Assembly: GCA_016801885.1 (NCBI GenBank)
Contig: CM028884.1
Span: 6,902,501-6,966,500 of the forward strand
DNA: 64,000 nt
DNA from: Toxotes chatareus
Lineage: Eukaryota; Chordata; Actinopteri; Toxotidae
Direction of reading: 5' to 3'
Shown here: positions 50,301 through 62,100 of the stretch, in pieces
How positions within the stretch are numbered: the first letter of the stretch is position 1
Layout: every line of letters starts with the position of its first letter
Position numbers and translations under genes: made by a program
Notes under the pieces: model-generated
The model's input: only the letters and a program-made list of their open reading frames with translations
What the model was told of the DNA's origin: nothing
Databases searched by the model: none

Positions 50301-51215
50301 TGCAGTTTTAGCATGCAGAGTACCATGCCTACATACACTGAAAACAGTTTAGATACTGCAGGCGGTGCCATTGGTTAGAAGGAGGTGCTTGCTCAACTGT
50401 GAGTTTGGATGACATTATTTATAGTGGGGGTCTCCAAAACAACAACCCTCAGGTCACTTCTCTAACCTACAAGCTCCTGCCACCTGACTTGCTCTATGTG
50501 TTTGTGTTTGTGTGTGTGTGTGTGTGTGTATTTGTCTCCCCTCCCCCTCGACCTTATCATACCACAATACCTCAGGGCAGTGGGCTGTACTCACTGTTGT
50601 GTTCGATGTGGAAGCTGCATTGAGGGACGAGTACTGACGGAAGCTGCGGTCACTTCGCTGAATGCTACTTTGGTTTTGGTGTTGCATTTTTAAAAAAAAT
50701 TTTTTTGTCAGTAACTGCAGGCAAAGTCTCGTCACTCAGGAAGCTGTGAAGTTGGAAGTCTGCAGAACCTTTTGTCTCTCAGATGATTTTGGAGTTGATT
50801 CAGTTTTAAATTGTTTAAAAACTAACCTGATCTGTGTAAAAGCAGGCGCATATGCAAGTGGTTATCGAATACCTCATTTATCAATTTTATGTTGTTGTTT
50901 TTGGCTTGTACAATGCTCCGTATATTAATTCAACTGTGGGGTTTGTGCATATTTTTGTACTGTTATTATTATTATTATTATTATGGACATGATAATAATG
51001 ATATTACTGATATTATAGTTTTCTCTTTGATTAAAGTAAACAAAAATAGGACAAAACATATGAATGCTTGTAAAAACTGGTTTGTGCTGATTGTATTTAA
51101 GAGGAGCACTTTTCCAAAGTGGTTTTCACACATTCAGTTTTGTTCATATTAGTAATATAAAGATATGGTTCTCAGGGCTTTAAACTTGTATGTCATGATA
51201 AAGTTTTACTTTATA
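47347..51215 (+). other. arid3b: arid3b 3' UTR
   Basis: About 3.9 kb from the stop codon to the probable cleavage site. There is no supported coding frame. It holds CA-rich sequence (47565-47650), T runs near 50011 and 50089, (GT)n near 50507-50528 and (TTA)n near 50964-50983. Eight TACCTCA let-7 seed matches and two CTCAGGG miR-125 seed matches were found by eye. The 3' limit is inferred from a GATAAA plus GT-rich element. Confidence 0.6.
47459..50876 (+). promoter_or_regulatory. arid3b: Cluster of let-7 seed matches in the arid3b 3' UTR
   Basis: TACCTCA, the complement of let-7 positions 2-7 plus the A opposite position 1, occurs at 47459, 47830, 47863, 48107, 48553, 48592, 50568 and 50870. 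One further partial match (TACCTCC) lies near 47363. A given 7-mer is expected about 0.24 times in 3.9 kb of random sequence. ARID3B is a known let-7 target in mammals. Confidence 0.7.
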
Positions 51216-51240
51216 TCTTATTTTTGTGTGTTTGTTTTAT
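51197..51240 (+). terminator. arid3b: Candidate arid3b polyadenylation site
   Basis: The variant hexamer GATAAA (51197-51202) is followed by a strongly GT-rich stretch (51221-51240, TTTTTGTGTGTTTGTTTT). No AATAAA precedes it in the 3' UTR. An ATTAAA at 51030-51035 is a weaker alternative because A-rich rather than GT-rich sequence follows it. Confidence 0.5.
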
Positions 51241-51912
51241 TTCTTCTTTAAAATGCCATTGTGTGTCTGAGGCCACCACATGTAGTACTTGCTAACATGC
51301 AATTCACACCCAGTGTATCTCATGTTCCCTTTTCACATCCTTTGAAGTGGATTTCTTGTAAGGTGAACAGCACAGTCATTTCCACTTCTTGACAAACAGC
51401 CCCCGTTCCTGTATTACAGGCCCAGTAAGTTCCCTGTTCAGGTTAAAGCCTCAAAGCTTGACTATGAATTAGTTGGTTTGATTATTCCATAAGCACGTAG
51501 GCTTTCTGAGTCACTCAAAAGATTTCTCACATTTCTCAAGAATGTGGCAGCCCCTAGCAATCAAAATCACATGGACTAACTTTCCCCAGTACATTTTGTA
51601 AAGGAAGTTTTAATTTGTTTTTTTGTTTTGTTGTTGTTGTTTTTTTTTTCACAGTCAATGTTTGAGGAAGCCAAGTGGTGCAGTTTCCCTTTAAGCAAAG
51701 CCTGTGGTGATGTACGCATGTCATGAGTGTTTGATTAGAGGTGTTATTTACATCTGCTAGAGGAACTGAAACCAGAGAGTATTACATTTACAAAATTATT
51801 TAAATTCCAATTTCCTTGACTTACAGTAATACATTCAGCCTTACAAAGCTCAAGTACAAATCCCTTTGTTGATTTTTAAAAATTATTGCAGCTAGTTTTT
51901 TAATTGTGTTAC
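51241..51912. other. Gap between the convergent arid3b and sema7a 3' ends
   Basis: About 0.7 kb of AT-rich DNA with a T run near 51641-51650 and no coding or repeat feature I can name. The 3' UTRs of the two genes may approach or overlap here, depending on which poly(A) sites are used. Confidence 0.5.
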
Positions 51913-51922
51913 TTTATTTATT
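51913..51922 (-). terminator. sema7a: Candidate sema7a poly(A) signal (AATAAATAAA on the minus strand)
   Basis: TTTATTTATT on the plus strand gives two overlapping AATAAA hexamers on the minus strand, about 1 kb past the sema7a stop codon. No other TTTATT was noticed between it and the stop. Confidence 0.45.
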
Positions 51923-52181
51923 ATAAAGCATTGCAATTATCAGTCACTAAGTTCAAACATGCCATCAAGATGCTGTGCTTATTCACAGTTGTACATAATA
52001 CTCTGAATCCATCCAAACATGAAATCATACCTTTATCATGTAAAAACACAAAATATAAAAGCTAAAAGGAATTTTGAGTTGAACAACATTGTAGCTTCGT
52101 GAGCTATAATATTATATTATATGATACTGCCAGTGAACTCACACCCTTAAAGTGCATTAACCTGCATTGAATGTGCTTGTA

Positions 52182-52229
52182 AAGTGTGACTGTCTGGTAA
52201 GACAGTCAGACTGTAAGACAGTCACACTT
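52182..52229. repeat. Perfect 14-bp inverted repeat in the sema7a 3' UTR
   Basis: AAGTGTGACTGTCT (52182-52195) pairs exactly with AGACAGTCACACTT (52216-52229). The 20-nt loop carries another AGACAGTC copy, and the imperfect outer flanks CTTGTAA and TTGCAAG extend the stem. Confidence 0.8.
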
Positions 52230-52535
52230 CACTTGCAAGACTTAAAAAAGGGATGTTTCAACTTTGTGCTGTCAACATCAGCAGACTTTCACAACATCAA
52301 TGTGTTATCTTTAGCTTGGCTAACAGGAAACTTGACTAAAGGAAAATGGCTCAATGTGCTTAAAATCAAAGCCTGTCAAGCAAGTCTGAGGTAGTACAAA
52401 GAATCAGAAACTGCAGCTAAGACAGTGTCACCGTTCTGACAGAATTTCACATTTCAAGGAAATGGATGCAAAACACTTACAGGCAGTTTACCAAAAGAAC
52501 TGACTGGTTTCCTGAATGCTTTACGCTTGTTCCAT

Positions 52536-52680
52536 TTGTGCCTCTCTGGTTTTCTGAAAAATATCAGGGACATATCTCCATGTTACAGGAGATATGTCCT
52601 CTTTGTGTGGTTTAATTTTACAGATATGTCTCTCTTTGTTTCTCTTTGTATGTGAATGTAATACTACATGAGAGGCACAA
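52536..52680. repeat. Nested inverted repeats in the sema7a 3' UTR
   Basis: Outer arms TTGTGCCTCTC (52536-52546) and GAGAGGCACAA (52670-52680) enclose an inner perfect hairpin, GGACATATCTCC (52568-52579) with GGAGATATGTCC (52588-52599) and an 8-nt loop. Confidence 0.8.
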
Positions 52681-52915
52681 GCTGGGACTAGCTCCATCCA
52701 CATGTTTAATTCTGCATTGAGACTGCGTGTACATGCTGCTGTTTACGTGCAGCTAAAAGCACAACACGCAAACACCCAAGTGCAATGAGGTGTCAAATCA
52801 TTTAAAGGTGCTGTAAAGAAGAACAGTTGTCACAGCACTTGGCAATGACGCTGATGCTGATCAAGATATTTACAAAAGCAGGAAGTTTTCACCTTTCATT
52901 GGAACCATCTCCGGA

Positions 52916-53280
52916 CTAACAGGTCAAACTCTTAATCAGAGCAGCCATCAGACAAACCCAGACCAGTGGGTCTGATAACCGGCCCGCTGCCCTGCTCTTC
53001 AGTTGCAGACTGTATTGTGCTACGACTCTTTTGTAGCCCAACTCCTCTGACTCACATTTGTAAGTTCCCACCTGTTCAGGTCGCATGTTGTGGATCAGCA
53101 GTAGGCACTCCTCATCCTTTACTGTGCAGGATATGGGGCTTCCAGAGTTTTCAGGGGGACTCCAGGTGTACTGGGCGTGATGGGACGACAGCGGGCACTG
53201 AAGGAAATACTTGGACTGAGAGGGAAGAGTGACGCTGTCCATATTGTTGTTTGCATGTGTATGAGTGGAACGTCTAAAAG
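52916..53280 (-). CDS. sema7a: sema7a last coding exon (Ig domain, GPI signal, stop)
   Basis: The acceptor CTCTCTTCTCAG on the minus strand precedes 53280. It encodes SVTLPSQSKYFLQCPLSSHH, then AQYTWSPPENSG, with Ig cysteines in QCP and YKCES and the tryptophan between them. It ends LVWVCLMAALIKSLTC and stop. This corresponds to VSLAPNSRYYLSCP and following in human SEMA7A. Confidence 0.93.
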
Positions 53281-56067
53281 CTGAGAAGAGAGAGAGACAA
53301 GGTTTAGCTTTAAGGTGGATGTTGATTTTGTGTTTCTTTGATCTTTAATTAAACTGGCAGGATCAGGATGTCATATGTATAATAATTAGGTAAGTAAACT
53401 AACAGAGGAGTAATCATGTTAAAGGAAACTGGGTTGGTGTTTGATGCAACATCTTAGAAGTGTGTTTCATCAAGGGTTTTTGTGTGGCATTGAAGTGGAG
53501 ATGGAGTTGGTCTTTACATGGTGTTTTGCATGTGATGAGATACAAATAAGGGAGGCTTTTTTGAATAATGAACAAGTTTGTCTGCTCTGGGGGTGAAAGA
53601 GTCTATAATGACAGGGACAGAACAGGACGGCGTTTGCAAGTTTTTAAACAATGTGGCGCATATGCTACTGACAGCATCAGCAGAAACAGTCTGCTCAGGT
53701 GAACTGGAATTTAGTATAGTTGTGTATAAAGAGCTATTCACTCGATGCAAAAGTAGGTGTGTTGGGTGAGGATGATTACGCTGTCAGTGTGCCATAAATT
53801 CAAATGTACTATTTGGCAGGCAGCCTTGTCTAAGCCTGATGAGAGCACACACACACACATTGAGCTATTCAGGCAATAAAATATATTAAGATCAGTCTGA
53901 GTAATTATTCCCAATATGTTTTACATGTATATTTGCTTAATGTTGTTTTATTTGCACACAGTATTTGTCTATCATAATCATGCCCATCGGCAAGTCTTTA
54001 TTTGTTTGGATCAGTGTCATACCAGTGCAAGCCTCTCTTTCTATGTGTGGTTGGTTGTTAGAGAGTTATCACTTGTCAGTGCATGCACTGAAATAGGATA
54101 TGTCTAAAAAATCCTTCTTCCAAGTTCCAAATACACAGTCCCTACACATATTCATTTCTTCTAAGGGGTCTGTTCAGGGCAGTATTGAAGTGGGTAGTTG
54201 CACATAACTCTAATGGCCGTCAATCAGCCTGTCTCATCAAAATAGAAGGCTTGCTTGTAAAGGCTGCAACATTTCTGGCAGACATTCATCACCACTTCTT
54301 GGCTTCAGAGAAAAACCACAGAATATAGATCTGACACCATCTTATCAAAGCAATCAGTTGTGAGTTCATACCAGCCAGAAAAAAGATGACCACAAAGAAA
54401 ATATAGCTCTGCGATATTCCCTCTCCAAGCTAACTGCATTGTAACAATGCTACGAAGTAATTGTTCAGGATGTAGAGAAAAGAGGGCTGAAATGTGCTGG
54501 GATCTCAGACTGTGGAGACTAAGGTACAAACTGTTGTAAACATGTCAGGTTATTAATGATAACCCTAATAAATATAACAGATGTTAAGTTGTTGATTTAG
54601 TTTTGTACTTGCAAGGAAATAGATTTATTGAGAAAGGAAGGGGGCCCACTGAGGCTACTTGTCTAGATTTTCATCAGACTAATACCAGTAACTCAGGTGC
54701 ACTTTAAAGGACGTTTGACATGTTGGAAACTACACTTACATGCTTTTTTGCTGAGTTTGCTGAGATAGGAAGATAAATTCCACTCTCATGTTTGTCTATT
54801 AAACATAAGGGTCAGCAACCAGTTCGCTTAGCTTAGCATAAAGACTAGAAACAGGCCTGCTCTTCCCCCCTGTGTCTAGCATTCATGCTAAGCTAACCAG
54901 CTGTTTCTGTAGCCCAGTTCCTCATGATGTTTAATAACTGTAAAATTAAAAACAATTTTTGTTTTTAATAAAAACAAAACAACAATTGAGAACAGGTATT
55001 TTGAAAACATTCAGAACCGCATTTATTGTGTTTAACCATGTGTTATGTTGAAGAAGCATACATCCAGTTTGGCTGCAGTTAAGCTACAGTTCAGCTGAAG
55101 ATGTGACTGTTCTCACACAGCAGTCGCACGAAACTACCACAAAATTAGCCTTCAGTATGTGATAAGCCACAGAACCTGGTTTATCTGATCTCATTCTGAT
55201 CTGATTCTCTCATTCTGAAGCACACTGAAGCCTTTCCAGTACACCATGTTCAGTAGGTCATACTTCTCAGTTGTTCTCAGAAGTTATATACACCTATAAT
55301 TCATTGGTATTAAACAACTTTATATGCAGTAAACTCATAGATATTCTCCTACCTTTCGGTTGAGCCTTGCAGATGGTATGGTTCCCTGTGACCACATTCT
55401 GAAGTGTGTCCCTATCCAAAGGAAAACATATCTCAGTTAGAGAAATAAAATGAAAGACATTATGACTGTTATCAAACCTGGAGACCACGGAACAGCAAGT
55501 ACTTACGCACCACACACCAGACAGAATTATTAGCTGCAATGCTAGCGGCCCATGCAAGTACATCTGACATTTAAATTATTATAATGCAGAGTACTCAGCT
55601 CAAGGCTTTACACAAAGTACATAGCTATCACAAAACACTGTCACAACAGATTCAGGCCACTAAAACTTTATGTACTGTATCTTGTCTGAATAATCAAAAG
55701 TCAATCCAAACAGATCAAATGAAATTGAAATGATTCACTAACTACAGTCATCTGAATACAGTGCATTTCTCAGTAATAGACTGTAAGGTGAATTCCCACA
55801 TTTGGGAAGTTTTGAGTTTTGTTTCAATCCACATCAAACTACAGTTCTTCACTTTCATCACTTTATGGTTAATATTGCGACCCCAGTCCCACAGGGGACA
55901 ATAAACCCCTCTGTCTCCAGTTATCACAAATTTGTTAACCTTTGAATGATTCATGTCTGTATTATTTCCTCCGCTGCAGAGTCAATCAGGAAACAGTGAA
56001 TCAGGCTTTGATAATGTTTTATGCTGTACTGCACCTACCCGCTGATCACAGTCATCAGCCACGTAAC

Positions 56068-56148
<81 letters not shown>

Positions 56149-59100
56149 AAAAAGCGTATGTGTGTGGGTGAAGTGTGACAGGGGTCTCAGCGTGGGTGGT
56201 GGTGGTTTTGTTTCCGTATGTACAGTACATAGTCTCACCCACACATGTACAAATGTCAAATTTTGAGAATTAACAACTTCAAGTCCTTTTCTAAAAACAG
56301 TAATATTAATAATTACTGAATAAACTGTGAGCATTTAAAATTTCTCGAGATAAAAACAGAGTACATTTTCACTTGTGTTTGAGAGAGAAAAGTTGTCATA
56401 TATAAACCTTCCTGTCTGTATTTCCTGTTGTTATAATGATAAACTTTTCTAATTATTAAGATAAAAAAATCTTATCATAATGAGACATCTTCTTCTAATG
56501 AACCTTGTTTGTGACAGCTGTTTCTGGCTGGTGTGCTTTATGATAACAACATCACACACAGGAAGTCTTTCAGGCTCAAACAAGTTTCACAGAAGTGGCT
56601 TTAGTCAAGTGACTGTGGAATGGCTGCCTAAATTTATGACACTCATCTGCCTCTGACATTCATTAGTGTCAGATCACATGATATTTAATCAGCCATCTGT
56701 TTATCACTTTCGTTATGTTATTGTACATATTAGTATTGTACTGTATTGTACATATCAGTTATACATATGTATTATGTATAACTGATATTAAATGGAAAAA
56801 TCTACCTGTAGTCCATATTTCTACACTCTTTGGTGCTGCAATTGAAGTTATATGTACCCAGGAAAATGCCAATAGAAGCTTCTCAGAACCACTGTTTTCT
56901 GCCAAAACATGAAATAAAATCAGTACATAAAATGCAGCACCATTTAAAATGTCTTTTTGAGATGGCCTAAGTTGTTTGTGGTAATGACCATTTATGGTTT
57001 AGACGACAGAAAAACAGCTGACAGCTGTGACAACATGCACTGTGGTCTAGCTGAAAGATAGACTTAGGCATGCTGTCAGAAGATTGGTATCGGTAAATAA
57101 ATGTTTGCAAGCAGGCCGAATGTACTGTAGGAGGAATAATGACTAACTAACAAGGTGTGTGTCAGCTGAGTGTTGAAATATTTTGGTAACATGATATATA
57201 CACTATCATCATAAGAGTTGCTCAATTTTACTTTTTGGGTAATAAGGTTACACCATAACTCTGATGATGCAACACTGATAACATTCAACACCAATCCCAG
57301 TAATGTACATGAGACCATACAGATGAAGCAATACACAGTTCTGCAACCTGGTTCAGGCTGTTCTAGTGCTCAGAAGTTGTTGGCGGTAAATGTGGCAAGA
57401 AGTGCAGCAGTGCACAAACAAAAACAAGTCTGACAAAATGCAACACCTTTAAGCTAAAGCTGCTAAATGTAGTTTTGGGGTGTGAAGTAAAGAACTTTAG
57501 GGTTCAAAGTCTTCAGATGCATAAATCCAGGTGGTCTTACTGTGTATCGGGGGTACAGTGGGTGCCGTTCCAGCCGCAGTAAGGATCTCTGGCTAAGATG
57601 CAGTCCTCACAGCTGTCTCCGTACTTGGCACAGTTTGCCACATCCAATTGAACTATTTCATCTCTAGAGTTCACATACAACTTCCTCTGTAATGATACAC
57701 AGACAGTACACACAGGTTTTCTAATAGTACTTGGCCATTACTGACAAATATCCTGCGAAAAGTTTAGACTTCATCAATAAAATAAATCTAAAATTTGCTC
57801 TTCTTTAAGAAATGTCTTTAGACTCACTACAATCATTACTGCCATATGAATAATATTGTTCCATTCGCCCACCTTGGTGTGTCTCAGTGGGAACAATAGT
57901 TGTGTGAACAAGTCTGTTTTACTCACCGAGGAGGGGTGAAGGATGATGCTGAGGATGTGGGTTTGCTGGGTGAAAGGATGATACTCAGCGATGACAAAGG
58001 TGTGATTTTCCGTCTGTAATACTTTATGAATCCCTCCATTATCTGAACGGAATGAGAAAGCGGGGTGACTAAACACTCAAAGCTGTTAAAACACAGCATA
58101 CCGCCTCAAACATTCCTCCCACTCTCATATCTTACTCTTCCTCATTACCTCTTTTGTCTCTTCCAGCAAAGCTTATCAAATGTTTTGATTAAAAGTTTAA
58201 ATGTAGGTCTGCCCATGTACGGGTAAAGAATCTGTGATTTTGGAACTGAGAGAAAAAGCTTGTCTGAACCGATGACCAGTTTATTTTGGACTGTGCTGGA
58301 ACTTCCTTGTCCTTATTTGGCCAAGATCTATCTGAACTTTAGCACTTAGTGTATTATCTTACGAGTCTTAAGTGCTCACAGGGTTAAGCTGCACTCATGA
58401 AACGCTTTTAACGCTGCAGGTGGTTTGTCTACAACATATGTCACAGCTGACTCCACACTCTACACGCGATGATGGGGTGGTTCACCCTACACAGATTGCA
58501 CATTTTAATTAAAGAGTATCGTCACATATTTGGTTTGAACTTTCCCATCCTATTTTATACTTTTAAAACCATAGTTAGACTTTTCAACACAGTTTCATCC
58601 TTTCAAATGTTACTAAAAAGAAAATATATTTAAACTTTGAATTTTAGCGCAGACATCATGCCACCTATGTTGATGTTCCCTGGGTGGGAGAGAATTTTTG
58701 GCACCACTGACAAAGCTGGTCCAATATTTCATTTGCAATTAGTTAACAGGGTGTCACCAAGAACAGCACTGAGTTGTGTGGCAGAATTTGTCCCACACAG
58801 TCATTACAAAAGGCTGTAAAACAATAAATGCATTTTTGCATTTTTCTAACTTTCCTTTTATTAGAATTTGACTTATTTGGTTCATTAAAATAAAAGTCTA
58901 AAGAAGTCATATCATTTAATTATTTTATGTCATTCAAGTGTATAGGGAGACAACAAAAGAGACAACAGCTGGGCCAGAGAGGAACTCTAATGCATATGCT
59001 CAAAAGTGCTGAAGCCCACAGAAGGCTGAAATCCCACTGACCCATTGAGTAGAACACCATCTTATCCAGGTTTTACCTCTGCAGTTAACAGGTCCAAGGC

Positions 59101-62100
59101 CGACGGTGTTAGCTGCCACTTGGGACCATGCGTGATCTCAGCACTCCCTGCATTCCTATACAGCTCTATATGAGTAATATACTGCATGCTAAGGTTTCGG
59201 GACTAGAGTTATGACATTCTGGTCATTTGTCACCAATACATCTGTAATTGTCTCTTGGCCATGCTTTCTTTCCCTCTAGTTTTAATATGAGTGGCCATCA
59301 AGGCCAAAGTGCAAAAAGAGTCCAGTGACAAACAAAACATAAAAAGCAAAATAAAAAAACCCATGAAGTCATTTCTCATGAAAATATTCCCTGTGTGCTT
59401 CTGTTCTTGGGAAAGGACAAGAAACCTAAAACCAAAACCTGAAACCAAAACCAAACACATGATTTCAGGACTTTCTAGTCAGTCTGAGTCATGACAAAAA
59501 ATAAAAAATAAAAAAATAAAAATAAAAAGAGGCAAAAAAGGCACTTCCCCTTTCTGATGTGCACACTTTTTCACATAATTCACTGCCTTTCTGCTCGGCA
59601 TTCAGTGTAAAATGTTAACTTTGTGTCGAGCCTTTAGGCAGTGGGGATCCCAAAACCCAAAAACCTTTGGGTTTTAACCAAGCAGATACTAGATACTAGC
59701 ACTGGAGTGTGTCTCAGGAACTGCTGTGTGTTAGACTGATCAAATATTGTTCGACCATTATGATAAACTATTTAAGGAAACCTGTGCATGTGAGATCATC
59801 CTCAAATTTACACAAATGTACAATACAATGCACTATTCTTAGCATCAATTTCCCTTATTTATAGGTATTACTCACTTAGAGACAGAAAGAGAACCATGTA
59901 GTTATCGTTCCCCTTGTGCTGGGTGCTGTCTGCGTAGATGTGAGTGTACTTGTGGCGATTAAAAAGAAGTGGGCCAGATTTGCTTACAGGCTTGACCCAC
60001 TGCTCCATCTCCGAAGTGTCCGCGATGATCCTCAGGGTGTCGAGGGGAATCTTTGTGCTGTCTGTAACACACTGAAGAAAAAAGCCTGTGTTTTGGTTTT
60101 GGTTACACGCCAGTTGACCATTCAGTTACAGCCACTATGCCAGACATTCTTTCTGTTCTTGCACTTCACAGTTTCTCATTAAAACAAAAATCCCCGAAAA
60201 GCATTTAAAAGCTATTTAGGGTGACACTGACATTAAAACCAAAGATAAAATTAGGTAGCAGCAGAGGCAGCAGGTGAATTTGTGTTCATTGGTGGTGGCG
60301 ATCATTTTTGATGCTACCACTGGGGATGCAAAGGTGGGGAGTTTCTAAAAAATTGTGAGATCACTTATAATGCAGTTACTTGGTATTTTAATGACACTAG
60401 TGTTGACCATAAACCTACCAGAAAATATACAAAAGGCCTTATCAAAAATGAAAAAGATGCAGTGAAATGTTGATTTATCAATATAAAAGATTCCTTTTGT
60501 GACAAGACTTGTTACACTTCAGCTTTGGATACGTTTGAATGACACATACTGTTCTAGGTCTGTCCTTTTGGGTGCCTTTAAATGGGGAGGTTGTGAAGAT
60601 GTTGTCAATATCTCCTATGGTGTAGACACAGACAGCACTCATACCCCTGTGGAGAGACACGGAAGACAGCATGTCAAGAAACTGCGGAGGGGTCAGTATA
60701 TATTTAAGCCTTGCTGATAAAAAAATAGGAACAAAAAAAAAAAAAAGCGAAGCACATGGAAAAAGAGACAGGAACAGAAAGAAGCAGAGGAAGTAAAAGC
60801 AAAGTGTCATCTGTTCATGCAAAAAAAAAAAAAAAAATAACTACAACTGGCTCTGTGGCTCTGTGTACATGCACTTTGGTTTGGTCAGTCATCTATGATG
60901 AAACTCACTACAGAGATGAGGTCCAAAATCTGACACAGTTCCAGGAACAACCTTATCCTGAACATCAGCAAGACCAAGGAGGTCATAGTGGAGTACAAGA
61001 GGTCCAGGAAGACTGAACACGCTCCTGTCTGCATACATGGGGAGGCAGTGGAGCGTGTGGACAGCATAAAGTTCCTAGGCATCCACATTTCCTCTGACCT
61101 CTCCTGGTCTGTGAACACTTCACACCTGGTGAAAAAGGCCCAGCAACGGCTCTTCTTTCTCAGGATGTTGAAGCGGGCTGGACTCTCTTCTCAGCTGCTC
61201 ACAAACTTTTACAAAGCCACGATTGAAAGCATCCTGTGCCTCAGTGTGACAGTGTGGTATGGCAGCTGCACAGCACAGGACAGGAAGGACTTAGCCCGAG
61301 CGATGAGGACAGCACAGGGGACTGTGGGCTGCTGTCTACCAGATCCGGACTCAGAGTCCAGAAGAGGGCCAGATGCATTGCGATAGATCCCACCCACCCA
61401 GGCAATGCACTGTTTGTACAGCTTCCGTCAGAAAAGTGGTACAGGAACATTAAAACGAGCACAAACAGACTCAGGGACAGCTTCTTCCCCAGAGCTGTGA
61501 AAAAATCGCCCCCCTGTAGTGAAACACTCACATCCCATCCCCCAACAGAACCCTCACACATGCACCCTCCCCCCTTAGCCACTTACACTCACCTTCTCTC
61601 ACACACACACACCTTCTAACATACACGCACACTCACACCCAGACACACACACACCCCTGCTGACAATCAAAGAGATCACCAGTTCTCAGCAGTAAGACAA
61701 TCACACACTCACAGTATTTCATAGACTGGGACTGGCACTAAGCTGCACTTTATTTACTTTATGTTTTATATTTTTCATAAGTGTTTTTTTTTATGTTTGT
61801 GTTGTTTGCATGTGTGCCTTTAAGCCGGAAATCTCTGCAAAATTTCGTTACGTTCTCATAATGACAATAAAGACTCTTGATTCTTGATTCATCTCACATT
61901 TGAGATTCCTCTCACACCAACTTGATTCAAACTTGTAAACTTGATTACAGTAGCAGTAATCAAGAGTAAAACCTTACAATATTTTTTCAAACCTTGCTTA
62001 AATACATAAATGATGCTGGGGTCCTACCATTCGTTTCTGAAGAGTGCATAAACCCTGGTATCCTGCCACTGGTTTGCGTGCACAGTGGCCACATCCACCA

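Larger units (their letters stand above)
51913..52915 (-). other. sema7a: sema7a 3' UTR
   Basis: Non-coding stretch between the stop codon (52916-52918) and the candidate poly(A) signal. It contains three perfect inverted repeats, at 52182/52216, 52536/52670 and 52568/52588. Confidence 0.5.
55412..57540 (-). other. sema7a intron with (GT)38 microsatellite
   Basis: Non-coding. It contains the (GT)n array at 56071-56147 and a perfect 16-bp hairpin at 56752-56788. Long apparent frames across the GT array are repeat artefacts. Confidence 0.75.

Noticed and set aside
56021..56334. Long open frames on both strands across the GT array
   Set aside because: They translate to CVCVCV or THTHTH repeats, the trivial product of (GT)n, inside a sema7a intron.
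60061..60071. Acceptor at TTACAG|ACAGCACAAAG (exon starting at 60061)
   Set aside because: It gives phase 1, which does not fit the phase-0 end of the upstream exon, and it loses the conserved cysteine. The acceptor ten bases upstream (exon start 60071) restores both.
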